Shown one piece after another: positions 26,067-35,815 of a DNA stretch of 64,000 nucleotides. The notes under the pieces are model-generated. The model saw only the letters and a program-made list of their open reading frames with translations. It searched no databases and had not been told where the DNA came from. The position numbers and the translations under genes were made by a program. Each line of letters opens with the position of its first letter. Position 1 is the stretch's first letter. Origin of the DNA: Achromobacter pulmonis (GTDB taxonomy: Bacteria > Pseudomonadota > Gammaproteobacteria > Burkholderiales > Burkholderiaceae_B); the NCBI RefSeq assembly GCF_002885955.2, contig NZ_POQS01000003.1, positions 282,351-346,350 on the forward strand, written 5' to 3'.

Positions 26067-27373
26067 GGTTCATCGAGTATTACCGGGGAAGGCTGCGCGG
26101 ATTTTCAGGAAGAAGTACTCCTGATCGCGGTAGCCGTAAGCGCGGCGCTTGATGACCTTGATGGTGTTGTTGATACCCTCAACGATGCTGGTGTTCAAGG
26201 GATGGCGGCATCTGGCCAGGATGCCGTGCAGGTACGCTTTGAGACGCTGAGCAAAGGTACTGAGCGCGTCAATGCCGCTGCACTCGGCCTGCTCACACCA
26301 CTGCTCCCAGGCCTGTTGAGCCCAGGCGGGCTTGCGATAGAACCACAGCCGCTTGAGCTCATCACGCAAGACATAGACGGTGAGTAACGGCTGATTGGCG
26401 TGCAGCAATTCATCGAGCCGCACGCGCTGCTGGCGATCCAGGTTGTCTCGGTTGCGTAGCAGCAGCCAGCGGCTGGACTTGATGACTTTGCGCGCCGGGC
26501 GATCCTGCCGGAGTCGATTGGCTTGATCAACGCGCACCCGATCGATGACCTCACGCCCGTACTTGGCCACGACATGGAACAGGTCGTAGACGATCTCGGC
26601 TTGCGGGCAGTGCGCGCGGATCTCCAGTTCGTAGGCGGTGGTCATGTCGATGGCCACCGCCTTGATGCGTTGGGCGGCACCTTCGGGCAGTTGCTCGAAG
26701 AAGGCCCGTGCCGTCTCGCGCGAGCGGCCCAGACCAAGCCACAGCACCTGGCGGCTGGTGGGGTCGACCACGACGGTGGCATACCGATGGCCCTTGTGCA
26801 GGGCAAACTCATCCATTGCCAGGTATTCGATACGCGACCAGTCCGGCTCCGGGATCGATGCACGCAGTCGCGCCTTATCCACCGTCTTGACCGTGTGCCA
26901 GCCCAGATCAAAGAACCTGGCCACCGCCTGCACGTTGCTCGATTGCAGCAGTTGGCTGCAGGCTTGTGCCAGCCGATCCGTGACACGCTGATAGCGTCCC
27001 AGCCAGCCGAGCCGCTCCAGACGCGGGCCGCCGCACCGCTCACACCAAAGCCGCCGTCGCGGCACATGCAGCACCACCCGATACTCGAACAAGGGCAGGT
27101 CGCGCACGCGTCGCACCGTCGTCTCGTGCACCTGGCGACACCGCGCGCCGCACTGCTCGCAATGCATGGCCTTGGCCGTGGGCTTGAGATACAGCGACAC
27201 CGTGCGCCCATCGCCTTCAGGCCACACCACGCGATCCACCCGATAGCCGTCCCAGCCACCCAGGGACTCCAACAGCTTGCGATCCAGCATCGTCCGATCC
27301 TCCTGAACACCAGAAACTGGCCTCAAGAGTACGAAATCTGGCCAAATCGCTCCACGCTATTCTGCGATGAACC
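26067..27373 (-). mobile_element. IS1001-type insertion sequence (ISL3 family)
   Basis: A complete 1307-bp element bounded by terminal inverted repeats that share GGTTCATCG at the tips and continue imperfectly inward (26067 onward; reverse complement ending at 27373). It carries one transposase gene filling almost its whole length. The size and encoded ISL3-type transposase match what I know of IS1001 of Bordetella parapertussis. The element lies inside a GTPase gene in the same orientation and is flanked by 8-base T duplications. It looks recent and potentially active. Confidence 0.92.
26070..27290 (-). CDS. tnpA: IS1001 transposase (ISL3 family DDE)
   Basis: A 406-residue ISL3 transposase. 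An N-terminal zinc finger is formed by CEQCGARC (near residue 40) and CERCGG (near 83), followed by a helix-turn-helix region (SNVQAVARFFDLGWHTVK). Acidic catalytic candidates stand in YLAMDEFALHKG, KAVAIDMTTAYE and TSIVEGINNTIK. ATG 27290 is used because AGGAGG precedes it by 8 bases. The stop codon falls inside the left inverted repeat. No frameshift or internal stop is present, so it should be functional. Confidence 0.93.
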   Translation of the reverse strand: MLDRKLLESLGGWDGYRVDRVVWPEGDGRTVSLYLKPTAKAMHCEQCGARCRQVHETTVRRVRDLPLFEYRVVLHVPRRRLWCERCGGPRLERLGWLGRYQRVTDRLAQACSQLLQSSNVQAVARFFDLGWHTVKTVDKARLRASIPEPDWSRIEYLAMDEFALHKGHRYATVVVDPTSRQVLWLGLGRSRETARAFFEQLPEGAAQRIKAVAIDMTTAYELEIRAHCPQAEIVYDLFHVVAKYGREVIDRVRVDQANRLRQDRPARKVIKSSRWLLLRNRDNLDRQQRVRLDELLHANQPLLTVYVLRDELKRLWFYRKPAWAQQAWEQWCEQAECSGIDALSTFAQRLKAYLHGILARCRHPLNTSIVEGINNTIKVIKRRAYGYRDQEYFFLKIRAAFPGNTR

Positions 27374-28062
27374 TTTTTTTTTACTTCCAGGGCCTGTTTG
27401 TTGCGCGTGGACAGGGCGTTGGCGTAGGCCCGCTGCTGCGCCTCGGGGATGTGCTGCGCGGTGACCTCGATCAGCCGGTCCAGGCCCATGGGCGGCAGTT
27501 CGGCGTCGAGTTCGTCTATCCATTCCGCCAGCGCGCGCACCGCCACCACCTGGCTGGCGCGCGGCAGCAGCTTGCGCGCCTCGTCGACGAAGGCGCTGTT
27601 CTTGCGCGCCTTGGTCAGCACCGCCACCACGGGGATGCCGGCGTCGGCCAGCATGCCGCACAGTTCGATCTCGGCGTCTTCCACGCGGTGGCTGCTGTCC
27701 TGGATGCAGAGCCAGGCGACGTGCAGGTGCCGGTCCTGGTCGGTGGAGGCGGAGCGCTCGCGGATCAGGTCGGCGAGCTCGCGGCGCGAGCGCTCGTAGT
27801 CGCCGACCTCCAGGCCGCGGGTGTCGATGATGGTGAGCGGATGGCCCGGCCGGGTGAATTCCTGGGTGGTCTGGGTGACCGGCTTGCCCGCCCCGGTCCG
27901 GGCCAGGTCGCCGCGGAACACCGCGTTGATGAGCGTGCTCTTGCCCACGCCGGTCTTTCCGGCGACCAGGATGTTCACGCGGCCGGCGCCGCGCGTCGCC
28001 GTGCTGATGGCGTCGGCGATGGCGTCCTGCAGCTGGGGAGGATCGTTCTGGGGCATGCTCAT
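27217..28062 (-). pseudogene. GTPase gene, 5' fragment with read-through into IS1001
   Basis: The N-terminal 229 codons of a Ras-like GTPase, continuing for 52 foreign codons into the IS before a stop at 27217. The P-loop GKTGVGKS is at residues 35-42, switch II DTRG at 80-83 and the G4 position reads TKAR at 150-153 in place of NKxD. The membrane-associated C-terminal domain is cut off. A 281-residue soluble chimera could still be translated from the original start. In relatives such GTPase/DUF697 proteins associate with the inner membrane; their role is unclear. Confidence 0.85.
27374..27381. repeat. IS1001 target-site duplication, right copy
   Basis: Eight T residues directly after the right IS end, inside a run of nine. 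The match to the left copy and frame restoration support an 8-base duplication. Confidence 0.75.
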
Positions 28063-28111
28063 GCGGAATCGGCGTGGGAGGGCATGGAGGCGATTCTATC
28101 CACGATTGCGC

Positions 28112-28963
28112 TCAGGCGGCGCCCGGAACGCCGTACAGGTGGGCGGCCTCGGGAAAGCTGCGCGAGCGGACTTCGGCGGCGTAGGCCTGCGCGGCCTGCT
28201 GGATGCGGCCGGACAGGTCGTCGTAGCGCTTCACGAAGCGCGCCGTGCGGTCGAACATGCCCAGCATGTCGTCCACCACCAGCACCTGGCCGTCGCAACG
28301 CGGCGAGGCGCCGATGCCGATGGTCGGGCAGGCCACGGCGTCGGTGATGGAGGCGGCCAGGGGCTCGACCACGCCCTCGATCACCAGCGCGAAGGCGCCG
28401 GCCTCGGCCACCGCGGCGGCGTCGGCGGCGATGCGGGCGTATTCCGCCTCGCCGCGCCCGCGCGCGCCGTAGCCGCCCAGGATGTTCACGGCCTGCGGGG
28501 TCAGGCCCACGTGGCCCATGACCGGGATGCCGCGGGCCGACAGGTAGGCGACGGTGGGCGCCATGCCCGATCCGCCTTCGAGCTTGACCGCGGCCGCGCC
28601 GGTTTCCTTCATGACGCGGGCGGCCGAGCGGAAGGCCTGCTCGGGGCTTTCCTCATAGCTGCCGAACGGCATGTCCACCACGACCAGCGCGCGCCGCGCG
28701 CCGCGCACCACGGCGGCGCCGTGGGCGATCATCATGTCCAGCGTCACCGGCACGGTGGATGGCAGCCCGTAGATGGTCTGCGCCAGGCTGTCGCCCACCA
28801 GCAGGGCGTCGCAGTGCGGGTCCAGCAATTCGGCCATGCGCGCCGTGTAGGCCGTCAGCATGACCAGCGGCTCCTGGCCCTTGCGGGCGCGGAACGCGGG
28901 AACGCTCATGCGGGGCGTGTTGGCGGTTGCCGCGGCGGCTGCCAGGGTGGCGGTCGTAGACAT
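28112..28963 (-). CDS. panB: 3-methyl-2-oxobutanoate hydroxymethyltransferase
   Basis: A 283-residue PanB, which adds a hydroxymethyl group from methylene-THF to ketoisovalerate in pantothenate synthesis. Signature segments are [47 protein letters not shown] and [16 protein letters not shown], which contain the Mg-binding D and E residues. The start ATG 28963 follows GGAAGAATTTCG; the frame extends upstream without support. panC is not adjacent, so the gene may be monocistronic. Confidence 0.94.
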   Translation of the reverse strand: MSTTATLAAAAATANTPRMSVPAFRARKGQEPLVMLTAYTARMAELLDPHCDALLVGDSLAQTIYGLPSTVPVTLDMMIAHGAAVVRGARRALVVVDMPFGSYEESPEQAFRSAARVMKETGAAAVKLEGGSGMAPTVAYLSARGIPVMGHVGLTPQAVNILGGYGARGRGEAEYARIAADAAAVAEAGAFALVIEGVVEPLAASITDAVACPTIGIGASPRCDGQVLVVDDMLGMFDRTARFVKRYDDLSGRIQQAAQAYAAEVRSRSFPEAAHLYGVPGAA

Positions 28964-29247
28964 CGAAATTCTTCCTATCCAGAGTTGCAGTAGGTGTGTC
29001 GCAGCCGGCGACCGGGGGGCGCCGGCCTCTCCATCGTAGCGGAAGCCGGGCGATGGCAGCCGGGCGCTAATCTTTGCGGCAAAACGTAAATGATGGTGTG
29101 GGGCCGGCGCGCCCCGCAGGGCGGACGGGTCCGCCGGGGCACGCCAAAGCGTTACATCTCGCCGGTTTCTTTCGCGTTTGCGCGGCCTTGCCTGCGTAGA
29201 ATTCGCCACTCGTCAAGCTACTTGCGGCATGCACGCAACATTTTTTC

Positions 29248-30252
29248 ATGGGTAGTTCCGGGTTCATTCCCCGCCTTTTGCGCTCGCGCCCGGTCACCAA
29301 GGGCTTGCGCTATCTGTATCGCTGCACGCAGCCCCGGGCCTGCCGGCACAATGCCGCGCTATGGCCTTTCGTGGCCGTGCAGCGCGCGGCCGACGGCAGG
29401 CTGAGCGGCTGCCGGCTGCGCGGCGTGCGAGGCCCGGCCACGATACCGCTGGAGCAGGCGGCGCGCGCCATCGACGGCGATGCGCACCTGATTCTGAGCG
29501 GTCCTTCGGTGGCCGACATCGATTACGCGCGCTGCAGCCTGGGCGCGGTCATGGGCGTGAACGGCTCGATCGCGCTGCGCCAGCGGCAGCCCGGACTGCG
29601 TTTCGATTATTACGCGATGCTGGACGCCGGCTTCGTGCGGCGCCGCCGCGAACTGGTGGCGCAGGTGCTGGCGCAGGACCTGACGCTGTTCGTCACGCCC
29701 GAGGTCTACCGCTGGATCGCGCTGCTGTTCGACCCGGCGACCGTGCGCTGCCGTATCGCGCTTTTCGAGGAAGTGCACCAGCGCGCCATGCAGCCGCGGG
29801 CGCGTCCCGAGGACCTGGAGGCCGGGCTGGCCGGCGATGCCGGCCTGCTGCTGTTCGACGCCCGCCATCCGGTGCACGCGCACGGATTCAGCCTGGACCC
29901 GCCGCGCGGCCTGTTCGGCGGCGGCACCGTGGCCTACACCGGGCTGCAGCTGCTGGCGTGGCTGGGCGCGAAAACCATATACCTGCACGGACTGGACCTG
30001 ACGGCGGCGGCCGGCCCGCGCTTTTATGAAAGCGCCGCCACGCAACTGGCGACCGCGCTGGACCGCCAGTTCGACGGACACATCGAGCCCGCGTTCCGGC
30101 GCGCCGCCGGCGTGCTCGGCGCGCGCGGGATCAAGGTCTACAACCTGTCGCCCGCCAGCAGGCTGGGCGCGGACATATTCGAGAAACGCCACTGGAGCTG
30201 CCTGCTGCCCCGGGCGGCGCAAACGCAACCCCTTATGGACGTGCAGCCATGA
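29248..30252 (+). CDS. Putative LPS/polysaccharide biosynthesis protein (MptE/GT42-like fold)
   Basis: A 334-residue cytoplasmic protein. Segments LILSGPSVADIDY, VMGVNGSIAL, DYYAMLDAGFV and, near the end, GGTVAYTGLQLLAWLGAKTIYLHGLDL follow the pattern of DUF115/MptE-like and GT42 sialyltransferase-like Rossmann proteins found in surface-glycan loci. Its stop overlaps the start of a family 4 glycosyltransferase (ATGA), so both work in one pathway, most likely LPS core assembly. The exact reaction is not known. Confidence 0.65.
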   Translation: MGSSGFIPRLLRSRPVTKGLRYLYRCTQPRACRHNAALWPFVAVQRAADGRLSGCRLRGVRGPATIPLEQAARAIDGDAHLILSGPSVADIDYARCSLGAVMGVNGSIALRQRQPGLRFDYYAMLDAGFVRRRRELVAQVLAQDLTLFVTPEVYRWIALLFDPATVRCRIALFEEVHQRAMQPRARPEDLEAGLAGDAGLLLFDARHPVHAHGFSLDPPRGLFGGGTVAYTGLQLLAWLGAKTIYLHGLDLTAAAGPRFYESAATQLATALDRQFDGHIEPAFRRAAGVLGARGIKVYNLSPASRLGADIFEKRHWSCLLPRAAQTQPLMDVQP

Positions 30253-31391
30253 AGATTCTCTACACCAACTTCCATCAGGGCGACGGCGGCGGGCATACGA
30301 CCTACGTGATGTCGCTGGCGCGCATCCTGTGCCACAAGTCCCAGGTCGCCGTGGCCGCGCCGGCCAGCAGCCGCCTGCTGGCCGAGGCCGGCGCGCTGCC
30401 CGGCGTGCGCGCCATCGCGCTGGATTTCAAGGGCCGGCCGCTGGCGCTGCTCGGCGCGCTGCGCCGCCTGCGCGCGCTGCTGCGCGACGAGCGCTACGAC
30501 GTGGTGCACGTCAACGGGTCGGCGGACCACCGGCTGTGCATGCTGGCGACCGTGGGCATGGGCGCGCGCCGCCCCTTCATCGTCTATACGCAGCACAACG
30601 ACCGCAGCGCCAACAGCCTGGGCGCGCGCATCCGCGCCAAGTGGGGCACCAACCGCGTGATCTGCGTGTGCAGCCATACGTTTCGGCGCATGAAGCAGTC
30701 GGTGTTCCGCAACGAGGACCTGCGTGTGGTGCACAACGGCGTCGACACCGAAAAGTGCCGGCCCGCCACGCGCAACCAGGCGGCGCAGGCGCGCGACAGC
30801 CTGCTGCCCGCCAGCCTGCAGGGCAGGCTGGTGATAGGCAGCAACGCCGGCACCGCGTCCTACAAGAACTGGCTGGACATGGTGACCGCGGTTTCCATGC
30901 TGCCGGCCGCGCAGCGCGAGCAGGTGGCGATCCTGATCGCCGGCAAGCTGCCCGAAGCCGAGCAGATGCGGCGCGTCGAAGAGCTGGGCATGTCCGGGCA
31001 GGTGGTGTTCACCGGCCTGCTGGACGACGTGCGCCCGTTCCTGTCGGCGCTGGACGTGGGCTTCGTGCTGTCGTCGCGGCTGGAGACGATTTCGTTCGCC
31101 TGCCGCGAGATGATGGCCGCCGGCGTGCCGGTGATCGTCAGCGAGGTCGGCGGCCTGACCGAGAACGTCACCGACGGCCGCGACGGCTGGGTGGTGCCGC
31201 CGGCCGACGTGCCCAGCGTGGTCCAGGCCCTGTCGAGGATCCTGGCGAACCGGCAGCAGCTCGCCCGGATGGGCGAAGAGGCGCGCAGCACCGCCTTGAA
31301 GGAGTTTTCGCTGACGGCCTTCGTCGGCAAGACCGAGAGCGTCTACCGCGAAGGACGGACGCAGCAGGCCTACCGGCTGCGCCCGTCCTGA
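30249..31391 (+). CDS. Glycosyltransferase family 4
   Basis: A 380-residue GT-B glycosyltransferase. The N-terminal domain opens with the glycine loop NFHQGDGGGHTTYVMSLARI and the C-terminal nucleotide-sugar domain includes GLLDDVRPFLSALDVGFVLSSRLETISFACREMMAAGVPVI, which holds the E-x7-E type motif. It has no signal peptide and should act at the cytoplasmic face of the inner membrane. It is translationally coupled to the preceding MptE-like gene. A role in LPS core or another surface glycan is inferred. Confidence 0.88.
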   Translation: MKILYTNFHQGDGGGHTTYVMSLARILCHKSQVAVAAPASSRLLAEAGALPGVRAIALDFKGRPLALLGALRRLRALLRDERYDVVHVNGSADHRLCMLATVGMGARRPFIVYTQHNDRSANSLGARIRAKWGTNRVICVCSHTFRRMKQSVFRNEDLRVVHNGVDTEKCRPATRNQAAQARDSLLPASLQGRLVIGSNAGTASYKNWLDMVTAVSMLPAAQREQVAILIAGKLPEAEQMRRVEELGMSGQVVFTGLLDDVRPFLSALDVGFVLSSRLETISFACREMMAAGVPVIVSEVGGLTENVTDGRDGWVVPPADVPSVVQALSRILANRQQLARMGEEARSTALKEFSLTAFVGKTESVYREGRTQQAYRLRPS

Positions 31392-31397
31392 GGACCG

Positions 31398-33353
31398 CTA
31401 CTCGCTGTACGTCTTGGTGCTGTAGAGCGCGGCCGGCAGCAGGTTCAGCACCGGCAGGCCGCTGACGGGGTCCTTGGCCTGGCGGTCGATGTAGGCCTGC
31501 AGCACGTCCGCGTCGAGCACGCCGATGTCCTGGCGGCGCTCGGCGGGCACGGCGGCCAGGGTCTTGTAGCCGTCGCCGCCGGTGGCGTTGAAACTCAGCA
31601 CGAAGAGCTTGTAGCTGCGCCCGGCGTCCAGCGGCAGCCAGTTGCCGCTGGCCCGGTCCAGCACCTCGATGTTGGTCACGCGGCTGCCCTGGGCCTGGGC
31701 CGCGTTCACGTCCCAGCGCAGGCCGCCCGCGTACGGATACGGGCCGGTCGTTCCGCCCGGACCGAACACCGCCTGCATGCCGTCTTCCAGCATGCTCTTG
31801 ACCTCGGCGCCGGTGACGTCCAGGCGCCACAGCATATTGCCGAACGGCACCACCTCGATCACGTTGGCCGCGGTCACGCTGCCCAGCAGCGGCACGCGCA
31901 CGCCGCCGCCGCTTTGCAGCGTAATGTCGGCGCCGCCGTAATCGGCGTTGGCCACTTCCAGGTAGGCCTGCGCCACCAGCTGCTGGATGTCGCCGCCGCG
32001 CAGGCTGACGTTGCCCAGCGCGTTGCAGGCGGCGCTGGAACGGCTGTAGTCGCGCGAGCCCGGGCCGCCCGGCACGCGGCGCGAGCACAGCTCCTGCGGC
32101 ACCGTGGCGACCACGCTGGCGCTGAAGGCGTCGACCTTGGCCTTGAAGGGCTGCAGCACGGCCGCGGCCTGCGCGTCCGGTTCCTGCACGCGCAGGAAGC
32201 CGCTGGCCCGCAGGTCCGCCTGGATGGCGGCCGCGTCGGCGGCGTCGGGCGTCGCGCCCGCCACCTTGAACTCGCCGCCGACCAGCACGTGCGGCGTGCC
32301 GGCGCAGGCGGTCACGTCGCCGTCGGCGTCGAAACTCACCTTCAGTTCGCCGACCACCTGCGAGTATTCCCAGGCCTGCACCAGGCACACGCGCTTGCCG
32401 TCGCGGTCCTGCAGCACGGTGGGGTAGGCGCCGGCGGGCGAGCCCACGCCGTAATCGGCCATGGCGTCGGGGCCCAGCAGGGTGTGGGAGTCGCCGCCCA
32501 CCACCACGTCCACGCCGCTCAGGCGGGCGATGACCTGCCGGTCATAGGCGTAGCCGATATGGCTGAGCACCACGATCTTGTTCACGCCCTGCGCGCGCAA
32601 GGCGTCGATCTGCCGCTGCGCGGCGGCGGTCTCGTCGGAAAACAGCGTGCCGGGATCGGGGCTGGAGGATTGCTGGGTCTTGTTGGCGATGGTCAGGCCG
32701 ACCAGCCCGATGGGCTGGCCGTCGCGCTGCAGCACGGCCGAAGGCTGCACCATGCCGGGCGCGCGCGAGGGATTGAGCGGCGAGTCCGCGCCGAAGGTGA
32801 CGTTGGCGCTCAATACCGGCGTCTGGCAGGCGCCCGCGTGCAGCAGCTCGACGAAGCGCTTCAGGCCGGCGTCGCCCTTGTCGAATTCGTGGTTGCCCAG
32901 GCTCATCGCATCGAAGCACACCGTGTTCATCAGCGCGGCGTCGGCCTCGCCCGGCTCGCCGGCGCGGTTGAAGTAGAGGGTGCCGGTGGTGGCGTCGCCG
33001 GCGTGCAGCTTGAGCACGTTGGCCGACTGCGCGGCCAGCGCGTTCATGGCGCCGGTGACGCGGGCGAAGCCGCCGGCCTCGGCGCTTACCGACACCGGCG
33101 CGCCGTCGGCCGCCTTGAGCTTGAGCGTCTTGTTCCTGCCGTCCAGCGTGGAGTGATGGTCGTTGATGTGCAGGATGGTCAGTTCCAGCGGGCGGGCCGG
33201 GGCCGGCTGTTCCGGTGCGGGCTGTTCCGGCGCGGGCTGCTCGGGCGCGGGCTGCTCGGGCGCGGAGGTGTCATCGTCGTCGCCGCCGCAGCCGGCCAGC
33301 AGCGTCAGCGCGCTCAGCATGACGGCTCCGGCGTTCCTCTTCCATGTGCTCAT
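31398..33353 (-). CDS. Secreted 5'-nucleotidase/2',3'-cyclic phosphodiesterase lipoprotein
   Basis: A 651-residue bifunctional metallophosphoesterase/5'-nucleotidase that hydrolyses extracellular nucleotides. ATG 33353 starts a lipoprotein signal (MLSALTLLAGC, Cys about 21). Then come an acidic stretch, four PEQPA repeats, the metal motifs LHINDHH, GNHEFDKG, HIGYAYD and GGDSHTLLG, and a C-terminal nucleotide-specificity domain (YNAL-like SAACNALGNVSLRGGDIQQL). The repeat linker probably spaces the enzyme from the membrane. It converges with the glycosyltransferase 6 bases away. Confidence 0.9.
   Translation of the reverse strand: MSTWKRNAGAVMLSALTLLAGCGGDDDDTSAPEQPAPEQPAPEQPAPEQPAPARPLELTILHINDHHSTLDGRNKTLKLKAADGAPVSVSAEAGGFARVTGAMNALAAQSANVLKLHAGDATTGTLYFNRAGEPGEADAALMNTVCFDAMSLGNHEFDKGDAGLKRFVELLHAGACQTPVLSANVTFGADSPLNPSRAPGMVQPSAVLQRDGQPIGLVGLTIANKTQQSSSPDPGTLFSDETAAAQRQIDALRAQGVNKIVVLSHIGYAYDRQVIARLSGVDVVVGGDSHTLLGPDAMADYGVGSPAGAYPTVLQDRDGKRVCLVQAWEYSQVVGELKVSFDADGDVTACAGTPHVLVGGEFKVAGATPDAADAAAIQADLRASGFLRVQEPDAQAAAVLQPFKAKVDAFSASVVATVPQELCSRRVPGGPGSRDYSRSSAACNALGNVSLRGGDIQQLVAQAYLEVANADYGGADITLQSGGGVRVPLLGSVTAANVIEVVPFGNMLWRLDVTGAEVKSMLEDGMQAVFGPGGTTGPYPYAGGLRWDVNAAQAQGSRVTNIEVLDRASGNWLPLDAGRSYKLFVLSFNATGGDGYKTLAAVPAERRQDIGVLDADVLQAYIDRQAKDPVSGLPVLNLLPAALYSTKTYSE
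33205..33264. repeat. Four tandem 15-bp repeats
   Basis: Units begin at 33205, 33220, 33235 and 33250 and encode PEQPA on the minus strand. Units 3 and 4 are identical; units 1 and 2 differ from each other at one base. Copy-number change would keep the reading frame. Confidence 0.85.
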
Positions 33354-33418
33354 TCGAGTGCATCCCTCTGTCGTTGTCGGAGGGCGCATGGTCGCGGCTC
33401 AAGATGACGCCGGAATGA

Positions 33419-33434
33419 ATGACAGGCCTGTCAT
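33419..33434. promoter_or_regulatory. Perfect 16-bp palindrome upstream of the nucleotidase gene
   Basis: ATGACAGGCCTGTCAT, 66 bases upstream of the nucleotidase start. A candidate operator; the binding protein is unknown. Confidence 0.35.
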
Positions 33435-33440
33435 GAAACG

Positions 33441-33475
33441 CCACGGGCCCGGCGCGATGCGCGCCGGGCCCGTGG
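33441..33475 (-). terminator. Hairpin terminator downstream of adhC
   Basis: Perfect 15-base arms (33441-33455 and 33461-33475) with a 5-base loop, 30 bases after the adhC stop on the minus strand. Only a short CGTTTC follows, so termination may be partial. Confidence 0.6.
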
Positions 33476-33504
33476 TGCCGCCGGGTTCGGCGGAAGGACG
33501 CGGA

Positions 33505-34641
<1,137 letters not shown>

Positions 34642-34932
34642 TTATTTCAAATACGAACGGACGAGCCGCATCAACAGGTCGATCTCCGCTTCGGGTTCGG
34701 CCTGGGCCTGGCGCGGGCCGCCCTGTGCGGACTGCAGGAAGGTTTCCCGGAGGTGGCTCTCCAGCACCTCGGCCATCAGGCCGGTGGCGGCGCCGCGCAG
34801 GGCGGCCAGCTGCTGCAGCAGCGCGCCGCATTCCGTGCCTTCGTTGACGGCGCGCTCGAGCGCCAGCGCCTGCCCCTGGATACGGCGCAGGCGGGTCACG
34901 ACGCGTTTCTTTTCTTCCGGGGAATGGGGCAC
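34642..34932 (-). CDS. frmR: Formaldehyde-responsive repressor FrmR (CsoR/RcnR family)
   Basis: A 96-residue all-helical tetrameric repressor. The formaldehyde-sensing set is intact: P2 next to the N-terminus, C35 in GTECGALLQQL and H60 in EVLESHLRETF. No DNA-binding HTH is present, as expected for this family, which reads DNA with a basic helical face (KKRVVTRLRRIQGQ). It leads adhC, and a G-tract operator sits 16 bases upstream of its start. Confidence 0.93.
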   Translation of the reverse strand: MPHSPEEKKRVVTRLRRIQGQALALERAVNEGTECGALLQQLAALRGAATGLMAEVLESHLRETFLQSAQGGPRQAQAEPEAEIDLLMRLVRSYLK

Positions 34933-34947
34933 GGCGGGCTCCGATAA

Positions 34948-34966
34948 ATACAGGGGGGGAGTATAC
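34948..34966. promoter_or_regulatory. FrmR/RcnR-type G-tract operator
   Basis: ATACAGGGGGGGAGTATAC, a G7 tract flanked by TAC and AGTA, the layout recognised by RcnR/FrmR repressors (TACT-G6-N-AGTA for RcnR). It lies 16-34 bases upstream of the frmR start. Confidence 0.75.
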
Positions 34967-35059
34967 GCAAGGCGCGCGCCGGCGTCCAGGCAAGCGGCAT
35001 TTCATCTATACCTGTCTATACTTTATTCCCATCCGCAGAACAACCGCACAGGACGACTC

Positions 35060-35803
35060 TTGGCCTCCTTTCCCCCCAGCCTGCCGGCGCAGGCCGACGC
35101 CCCGCCCGCGCCGCTCTACGCCCAGGTCAAGCAGATGATCGCGCAGCAGATCCGCAGCGGCGCATGGCCGGCCCATCACCGCGTGCCGTCGGAGGCCGAG
35201 CTGGTGGACGAACTGGGCTACAGCCGCATGACTATCAACCGGGCGCTGCGCGAATTGACCGCGGAAGGCCTGCTGGTGCGCATGCAGGGCGTGGGGACTT
35301 TCGTGGCCCAGCCGAAGGCGCGCTCGGCGCTGTTCGCGGTCAACAACATCGCCGACGAGATCGCCGCCCGCAACCACCGGCACCACAGCCGGGTGCTGCG
35401 CCTGGCCGAAGAGCCGGCCGAGGGCGAGCAGGCGCTGGCGCTGGACATCCGTCCGGGACAGCCGGTGTTCCATTCCATCATCGTGCACTACGAGGACGAC
35501 CTGCCGATCCAGCTGGAGGACCGCTACGTCAGCGTCAAGCTCGCGCCCGGCTACCTGCAGCAGGATTTCACGCAGAGCACGCCCTATGAATACCTGACCC
35601 GCGTGGCGCCGCTGACCGAAGGCGAGCACATCGTCGAGGCCATCCTGGCGCGGCCGCGCGAATGCCAGCTGCTGCAGATCGAGCGCGGCGAACCCTGCCT
35701 GCTGATCCGCCGCCGCACCTGGTCGGGCGAGCGCCCCGTGACCCTGGCGCGGCTGATCCATCCGGGGTCGCGCCATCGGCTGGAAGGGAAGTTCACGACC
35801 TGA
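35060..35803 (+). CDS. hutC: Histidine-utilisation repressor HutC (GntR/HutC family)
   Basis: A 247-residue GntR-type regulator. The N-terminal winged helix includes PLYAQVKQMIAQQI, HRVPSEAELVDELGYSRMTI and LLVRMQGVGTFVA; the C-terminal UTRA domain should bind urocanate. The start is taken as TTG 35060, seven bases after AGGA, as no ATG or GTG precedes the HTH in frame. Next to hutH and with a matching operator in front of hutH, the assignment is secure. Confidence 0.93.
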   Translation: MASFPPSLPAQADAPPAPLYAQVKQMIAQQIRSGAWPAHHRVPSEAELVDELGYSRMTINRALRELTAEGLLVRMQGVGTFVAQPKARSALFAVNNIADEIAARNHRHHSRVLRLAEEPAEGEQALALDIRPGQPVFHSIIVHYEDDLPIQLEDRYVSVKLAPGYLQQDFTQSTPYEYLTRVAPLTEGEHIVEAILARPRECQLLQIERGEPCLLIRRRTWSGERPVTLARLIHPGSRHRLEGKFTT

Positions 35804-35815
35804 GTGTTTGGGGGC

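Noticed and set aside
33395..33440. Pho box before the nucleotidase gene
   Set aside because: Only one CTGTCAT half is present; the second half at the required spacing is missing. The sequence is better described as a palindrome.
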